A stretch of DNA of 64,000 nucleotides, taken from Effrenium voratum. Lineage: Eukaryota > Sar > Dinophyceae > Suessiales > Symbiodiniaceae. The translations under genes were made by a program, and so were the position numbers. The notes below the pieces were generated by a model, which saw only the letters and a program-made list of their open reading frames with translations, searched no databases and was not told where the DNA came from. Shown here in pieces: positions 57,433 to 64,000 of the stretch (the first letter of the stretch is position 1; every line of letters begins with the position of its first letter). The DNA is taken from NCBI GenBank assembly GCA_963377175.1, contig CAUJNA010000826.1:2501-66500 (forward strand). Direction: 5' to 3'.

Positions 57433-58090
57433 TCGCCGTGGCTGCCAGGGCGGCATTTACCGCTGGAGCCTGCGCTTGGAGCGCATTTGCCCCGGCCTCG
57501 GCCTTTTGCCACATTTGCTCGAGGGAGCGAGGAACGACAAGGTTCAGCAGCATGGGTGTCCTTTTTGGTTGTTCTGGTGGAACAGTAGGTGGCCCGGGTT
57601 AAAAAAATGGTACCTGGTGGTTTCATCTACCAGGGCCATCTACTTGCCCTAAAAGGACACCTATCAGCGGTCCCTTCCAGGTTCCAAGCCACCCGGTGGG
57701 CCTCTTGGCGCAGGCCACCACCGGCCGCAGATGCAGATCGGCGCCGGCGGGCCCAGTGGGGCCCAGTGGAGGGTGGGGTGGGGGATTCGCCTGGGTGCCA
57801 TGGAGGAAGTGGAAAGGGCGGTGAATCCGTGGAGATTTGACGCAAGGGAGCCCACGTGAGCGAAACTGGCCACGGTTTGCCAGACGGATTTAGGTATGAC
57901 AGAGGGAGGAGAATACTGCCTGACGGCGTGACTCAACTTTCCCTTTTGTTCGGAGGAAGCAGCCCCAAGTGCCACAGGGGCGTTTTTTGTCGCTTCGGGC
58001 AGTGATCTTCAAGCTTCTTCTCACACCCTTCTCTTCAGAAATCCGCACCCACTGTCCGCCTTGGACTTTTTCCACGCTGTCGCCGCTCAC
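57430..58090 (-). CDS. Two exon candidates on the minus strand
   Basis: 57435-57535 reads EQMWQKAEAGANALQAQAPA and then VNAALAATAK on the minus strand. 57965-58085 reads SGDSVEKVQGGQWVRISEEK and RRSLKITARSDKK. Both are protein-like and charged, but their opposite strands are also partly open. I do not recognise a family. They may be remnants. Confidence 0.25.
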
Positions 58091-58284
58091 TTCACTGTTC
58101 TGCTCGCCCGGGTTTTGCTTCTCCTCTCACTTTCTTTCTGCTTTTTCCTCAAGGGGCAGCCTTGCTGGTGCTCAGTAGGGAATGAGGGAATCAACCCAGG
58201 GGTCCCCTTGAAGGACACCACCAGCTGGATGGTTTATATGGGTCATTCCAACTCATTCCCTGCCTATCGCACCCGCAAGCAGCT

Positions 58285-61200
58285 TCCCAGGCCACCTCCG
58301 ATGCAACAAACACCCGAGGTGCACGGAGCGAACCACCGGCGGCCCTGGCCCGGTACCTCCAGAGAAGGGAGAGTGAGGTATGTGGATGTTTCTCCCAACC
58401 TCCAGGGTGTTTTCCATTTTTTTGTTTTTGCCTCCAGGGCGTTCTGCTTTCTCTTTTCTTCTTTGGCTTCTGGATGTTTCGTGTTTTTTTCTTTGTTCAG
58501 CCAGCAATCTGCGACATCCATCTGTTGAAACTTCTTGTCCCGCCAAGGCGGCTGATGACAACCACCCGATGCTCCCGCGCCAAAGACGAGGTCTGGCGTG
58601 TTTAATCCATGGTCGCGGAAAGCTGTTTTTTGGTGGCAGCCTCTTTTTTTTTGCCAATGGAATCCCTGTCAGTGTAGTTGACTAGCCGAGCTATGGGGAT
58701 GACTTTGAACACCCTTGATTGATTTGACCTCTTGAACTGTTTGATTTTAGTATGATAAAGAGAGCGTTCTAAAGTCTTAAAAACGGGAACCACTTTTGGT
58801 TTCGTTTTCAAAAGGATGTCAAGTATGTCCTATGTTTGGACAAGCCCAGGAGGCGCGGCCTTTGATCTAAACTCTCCTATAAGCACGACACAAACGAGTG
58901 GTGGCTGGGAGTGGGACAGGTGCCAGTCAGCTGTTTGTCAGACTCAAGTCGCCTTGTTCAAAGTAGAGAGAGGTCCGCCTGACCCAAGAAGGACGGTTTT
59001 TGGGATCACATCAAGCCCTTGCAACGATTCCTCACGCAGGATCCGTGGCAGGAGCGGCCTGGCCCGGGGCCCCAGAAACGGCGCGACGCCGGCGAAGTGG
59101 TGGGTGTGTCGGAAGGCGAAACCGAGTTGGTGGCCCTTCATCGGAAACGAGGGAGGCGGGAGGTTTTTTCTCCTAGCCTGGAGGGAGTCCTTGGCTCGGG
59201 ATGGACGTGAACCCGATCCACTTCCCGCAGCTTGGCTTAAGGCTCGTCCTTGAACCAAACAGGTAGCCAGCGCATTTGGCGAAAGGACGAGTCAGCAAAA
59301 CGGAAAGGCCTTCGCGTCGAACAAGCAAACGCCGGATGCCACCGGAGCGCCCCATGGACCGGGAAGACACCATGACGGCCATGGAGAACCACGCTTGGAT
59401 AGATACTGAGAAGAAGCTCGGCCACAACATTTGGGACCCCCTCGTCATTTGACACTGATTTAGGAGCCATGGCGGAGCCATACCAACCCAATAGCGATTA
59501 TCAGTGACGACTGGTGCCTGTTGACAACTTTTGCGAGTGACAGTCCAGCGACTCGTCACCATTGGATAGAGCATCAATTGCCAATTTTCTCATGGCTTTT
59601 CGGTTGCCATTGACTTCTCGAGGATCGATGAGTTGCTCCAGAGCCACATCAAGGTCATAGTGAGCTTGGACGGCTCTGAGCAGGCGAGCGGATGGCTCCT
59701 AGCCAAAGAAGACCTTTTTGGTGCCAAAAGGTTTGGAAGCCACGCCTGATGGACCATGGCCGCAAGCATTGTTTCAAAGGGAAACCGAGGGGAAGCCAAA
59801 GCACGCGTTGCATTTTTTTGGGGGTCCAGTCTTCCCCAATTTTTGACAAACCTCTTGGTGGCCCTTTAAGACGACGTGGCAAAAGTAGCGCAGCTCTCAG
59901 ACCCTTCCCTCGCCCCGGTGACCCGCTAGTCCTCCTGCGCCTTCGAGTGGGCGCTCCACGGCTTCGCGCAGAGCGACCGGGAGACGGAGCTCTTCCTGGC
60001 CGGGAGGGGGGGAGGTGCTGCGCGTTCCTTTCTTTTTGGAAGAAGAAGATGTGTAGATGCGACATGTATATACATACATGATATTTGGACATGTTGTGTA
60101 AACGCATATATTTATAGATTGTGTATATATATATACATTGTACATATATATATATATGTATACACATATATATATATACACATTGTAGTTGTGTTTACAT
60201 ACCTGTGGGTGCGTTGACCATGGGCTCCATGATGATTTCGGGAGATTCCATCGATGTTTCAGGTTGGCCCAAAGAGTGTGGAGGAAAAGGCGTGATTTGC
60301 CTTGTTCAAGATGTTCAAGAGTCAGCCTCTCCTGCGCAGATCCACTACTACGACAACAGCAAGGACTGAGATGTGTGGAGGTGGCTTTGAGTCAAGGCGG
60401 AACCCATCACTGCCAGCTCCAAGGGCATCACTCACGAGCTTCCTGCTTGATCCAGCGGACCCCAGCCTCATGTGTTGCACGCACCGCAGCCTTGAGTCTT
60501 CGCGATTGACAGCACTTGGGTTTGAGATGTTCACCTCAGTTCAAATGAAGATGGGTTCGTATTGCTTGTTAATCCCCCCTGTAGTGATTTCCCATTTGGG
60601 TATGTGCCCAAATACGGACTCCGAAATGGTTGGTTTTCCTTCAGCTTTCCCACAGTACTGCGGGACACGTGCTTGTGGGATCATGGATTGGGATTGCCGG
60701 GCTTGTTCTGATGAAAGCCTAGCATTGATTTGCGGACATGTCTGAAGCTCCCGCATGGTTTGGGCGGTAGGTCAAAGGCTTGATCATGTTTACAGATGTG
60801 CCGCACTGTTTCGTTTGGGCACATGATTGCAAGGTCCCGTGGATGAAAGCAACTTGTTGTGTGTCAAGGCTAGCGGACCTTTTAGGCAACACAAGGCACT
60901 CAGCTGACTGTGTGCCAGACCTAGTACCTCCAGTATAGTAGATAACATGCAAAGCCATCAAAGCCTGTGGTGCATGAAGTAGTGACTGGAAGCAGCAGGC
61001 AGGGCACTGGACTGTTAGACCGCATCGCAGTGCCAGCGTGTCAGACGTGGCCGAGATCTCAACCTTGAGACCTTCAGTCCCAGAGCCAAACCAATTGGGA
61101 AGGTGCTGAGAAGAAGTAAACGCTCGCGTACACTGTCCGAAAAGGCTACATAACGAAGCATACCAGGCATACCTACTGTACACAGGGACATGGTGGAGTC

Positions 61201-62630
61201 TGTAGATTGCCCTTGTTTATGGTACACGTAGTCACATCTGTCATGTGTGTTGGACTGTGACTCTCGATTGGATATGAATTCCATGATGGGGAACGGCCGC
61301 AACAAGGGTTGGTCGACAAACATGCCCGTTCTTAAATAATGACGTCCCCGTCCCCCAAAGGTTCGTTCCACCACCAAAATTCCCACCTTGCGTCAGGAGT
61401 ACCTGCCGCCGAAGTGGAGGAAGAATGCGATCCAAGCGGAGCCTCCGGCGGCAAGCAGAAGGTGGGCCTTATGGCAAAACGGCCGAGAACGGCTCACCGG
61501 CACAAGATGCAGCGTAGTGTGCTCTATTTGCCCCTGCAACACTGGGCTGGGGGGGAATAAATACACTGCACACAAAATGTGCAACCTCTTCAAGATGTTA
61601 GGGTTGGCAGTAAGCGACCAAAAGGAACATAAGGGGCTAAACAATCTCAAAGCTTCCCGTGATCACCGAATTCCCACAACCCCATTGGGGCCACAGGAAA
61701 GCAGGGGGAGGGAAAGAGGTTCCGTGCCATTTCTTGAAGGCCTGATGTCGTGTCTTGAGGGTGCCGAGGTGTTCTTCCACCCCCCTGGATGCAGTTTGTA
61801 GATATATGAGGTGTACATGACCACAACGTCCTGGCACGGGGCTGCACATCCGAGCCTTGCGAAGTGAGGATGCGGAGGCGAAGTGCACCTCCTACTTGGT
61901 CTCCAAGAGGTACACCATCAGCAGCTCGGGTTTGAAGCTTGTCTCCCTGCCTTCAAAGCCACAAAAGGGTACACCTCAGGAGATGGTGCGGACGAAGGGG
62001 ACAGCAACCAAAACGGGTCCGTCCTGGCCAGCCTTTGTGCAGTTGGCAGGATTGAGCGTCTTCAATGTGGCTATGATGCTAAGTGGTTGGAACCTCAAAA
62101 GTGGTTGGAGGAGACAACTCCTTGCACATTTCTGATGTCCACCAAAGAGTCCCAAGTTAAGCATCACAACCGCGTGGTAGATGTTTGGTGTGGAGGAGTG
62201 TCAAAGGGATGCCGCAAGGCACAAGGCCGCCAACAGCGCATAGGGTTGGGTTGGGTGCCAAGCCCCTTGGCAGCCGAGGCATCCGTGAGAGGGATCAGGG
62301 GAAGAAGATCGGGGAGCTCCTGTGTCAGGCGAGGTACGGTATCGCTCGTGGCGCTCGGAATCTCGGGCCAGAGGAACAGCTATGAAGCAACCTGCAGAAG
62401 CAGCTAAAACGCGTTTGGATTCGTCGCAAGAACCCTGGGTTGCCTTGCGGGCTTGGTCTCCGAACCCAGCCGTTTTTGAGGAAACCGGTGAGGTTTGCCA
62501 AGGCGCAGCGGGTCAACACGGCGCGCTTTTGGAGGGGCCAACGGTCGCTTGTGAGGACATCCGGAAGCTGGAGGCGAGCTTCTGCATCATGGGCTTCGTG
62601 GGCCGCAAAGGCAGCCGGAGGGGGCGGTAG
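58285..62630 (+). CDS. Exon candidates of an unrecognised gene with a clear last exon
   Basis: 58285-58378: ATSDATNTRGARSEPPAAL, RYLQRRESE, donor GTATGT. 59040-59096: DPWQERPGPGPQKRRDAGE, with CAG acceptor and GT donor. About 59936-59998: AFEWALHGFAQSDRETELFL, then a GC donor. About 60205-60369: GDSIDVSGWPKECGGKG and QIHYYDNSKD, uncertain. 61397-61461: either EYLPPKWRKNAIQAEPPAAS or VPAAEVEEECDPSGASGGK, depending on phase. 61865-61929: EDAEAKCTSYLVSKRYTISS, with strongly G/C-rich third positions. 62556-62630: DIRKLEASFCIMGFVGRKGS, ending in TAG, a likely last exon. No family is recognised and the pieces may not all belong together. Confidence 0.35.
59765..59865 (-). repeat. Family A introner-like element
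   Basis: On the minus strand it starts GGTTTGTCAAAAATTGGGGA, continues GGACCCCCAAAAAAATGC, CTTTGGCTTCCCCTCGG, and ends TTTCCCTTTGAAACAATG. Both ends are visible. It lies between exon candidates at 59096 and 59936. Confidence 0.65.
60060..60185. repeat. TA/CATA-rich simple repeat
   Basis: TATATATACATTGTACATAT-type sequence, intron-like, after the GC donor near 59999. Confidence 0.9.
60580..60665 (+). repeat. Family A-like element
   Basis: It reads GACTCCGAAATGGTTGG, TTTTCCTTCAGCTTTCCC, preceded by TGGGTATGTGCCCAAATAC, again with a GTATGT near its start. Confidence 0.55.
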
Positions 62631-63469
62631 GACTAGAGGTACTGTGGTTGGGTAGTTGGTTGGGTCGTTGGTTGTGAGTTTATGGCTTGGGGCAGACAAA
62701 CTCTGTTAGTTTGGGTTTCTGTTGAAACCATGGGTTGAAACCAGCTGCTGTCGGAGCTGGTGGTTTCAGTACGTGATTGCCTAACCCTCGGTGCGTTCGT
62801 TCTTTTTTGGAACTCCATTTTGTTCTGGAGGGGCGTTGTTGAGGCCTTTGAAAATGGACGGCACAAGTTTCCAGTTGTGAGATCCAGGGGCGTCAAAAAA
62901 GAAGAAACACACAAACCATAAGAGACCTAAAGTAGATCGGGGAGCCTTTGCTTTTCAGCAGTGCCCGGTAAGAAAAACTGGGTGAAGCGATGTTATGAAA
63001 TCTGAACCTGACTCAACAATGCACAGTGGTTTTTGGCATAGGCAAAGACAAGCACATCATCGGCTCCAATGTGCTGGAGGCCGGGCCAACATTCGAATTC
63101 GCGACGGCCAGCGCGGGAAGGCACTGCCCCGTCACTTTCGGGATTCCACGGTTCTGATTTTCTATCCCAAAGCGATTGGATGTCAATCCCCATGCAGCAT
63201 GCATTTCTGATGCCTACCAAAGGGCCCAATCGAAACTCATGCCCATGCAGCAGGTGATGCAGCGCGGGAAGTGCAGCTGTGTGGCCACTGGGCAGTGGTG
63301 TTAGAAAAAACACCAAGGGGAAAAGCGGCCCTGGTGCGTTTTTTTTTGGTACAATGAAAAGCCACCGTGTCCCTGCGGGAAGTCATGTCACATTGTCAGG
63401 GCTCATGTTACATTGCGGGGCCTTCAGCATTCGGCGGCCAGTTTGCTTACGTAAGGACCTCCATGCAAA

Positions 63470-63835
63470 CGCTAGGTAGCCACAAGCTTTCCACTAGTAG
63501 ATACTTGGTCTCTCAAGTGATGACTCGGATGCTGGCCACTGTCCGCCAGTCCACTTGTTTCGAGCGATGCTGCTTTGCAGGCTTGCCTTGCCGCCGCCCG
63601 CATGGGTGTTTCCTGAAACTGGGGATCATCGACTCTGCTTCAGCCAATCTCAAGGGGGCCGAAATTTGTCTCGCCGTTTTGCCCCTCCCTGTACAAAGAC
63701 ATAGTTATTTGAAAGATCAGAGGAAATCTGTCAATGACTTCATCTCGGCCGTGTGGGCCTTCGCCCGAGGTCTTCAAGGAGTCGGATCCCGGCAAGTTGA
63801 CGACGCAGAGACCCGCCGCTCGCCTGAGAGATAGA
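63470..63835 (+). CDS. Open frame with uncertain coding status near the window edge
   Basis: One + strand frame stays open from before 63470 to a TAG at 63832-63834, with SHKLSTSRYLVSQVMTRMLA and DFISAVWAFARGLQG. Another frame gives VFKESDPGKLTTQRPAARL from about 63767 after a possible acceptor. Composition does not favour either strongly. From 62640 to 63360 I see nothing I can support. Confidence 0.2.
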
Positions 63836-64000
63836 TTCAGCGCTCGTTTGCGCTGAATGTGGTGCAGGGTGGGGGCATGGAGATGTCAGGGCTACCATGG
63901 TGTGGGGCTCTAGAACATTTGGCAACGCGGCTTGAGTGGCTTTGCCAATATTGTGCGGAAAGGAGTCACAATTTGTCAAAGTCAGAATTTGAGAGGATTG

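Overview
This window reads as dinoflagellate nuclear DNA, most likely from a Symbiodiniaceae-type genome. Short GC-rich exons with G/C-rich third positions sit in long, repeat-filled introns. At least a dozen introns fit the protein alignment only if the 5' splice site is GC (once GA) rather than GT. A tyrosine-recombinase retroelement carries a C5 cytosine methyltransferase, a combination reported from Symbiodinium. Most genes lie on the + strand, as is usual for dinoflagellate gene blocks. Exon calls come from reading frames, family motifs and splice signals by eye; no search was run.

Layout. 0-0.3 kb: end of an unrecognised exon block. 1.1-7.2 kb (+): a short-chain dehydrogenase/reductase (SDR) in about ten exons. 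7.25-9.7 kb (-): an unrecognised convergent gene with clean splice sites. 9.7-15 kb: low-complexity tracts and scattered + strand exon candidates. 15.2-19.9 kb (+): an EPS15-like endocytic adaptor with three EH domains, a Lys-rich linker and DPF motifs. 20.6-28.6 kb: coiled-coil exon candidates on the same strand, interrupted by an ATGT microsatellite, an assembly gap, a 3-kb satellite array and a DPF-bearing exon on the opposite strand. 29.3-31.2 kb (+): a secreted Cys-rich block. 32-43.03 kb (+): a type-B carboxylesterase in about 18 exons, with a large T-rich minisatellite in one intron. 43.4-50 kb: unrecognised + strand exons, some coiled-coil or Cys-rich. 50.7-57.3 kb (+): a decayed DIRS-like retroelement (gag-like region, reverse transcriptase, RNase H, methyltransferase, tyrosine recombinase). 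57.4-64 kb: short exon candidates of unknown function.

The most unusual part is in the introns. A short interspersed element, roughly 70-100 nt with a GGTTTCC/GGTTTCCC core and G/C-rich ends, occurs about 20 times in both orientations. Several copies open with a GTATGT-like splice donor. Placeable copies fall in introns, and several introns have short direct repeats across their exon junctions. These are the expected marks of introner-like elements. A second inverted-repeat family (about 130 nt) is also intronic. The host genes (lipid or steroid reductase, endocytic adaptor, secreted esterase) show no shared pathway.
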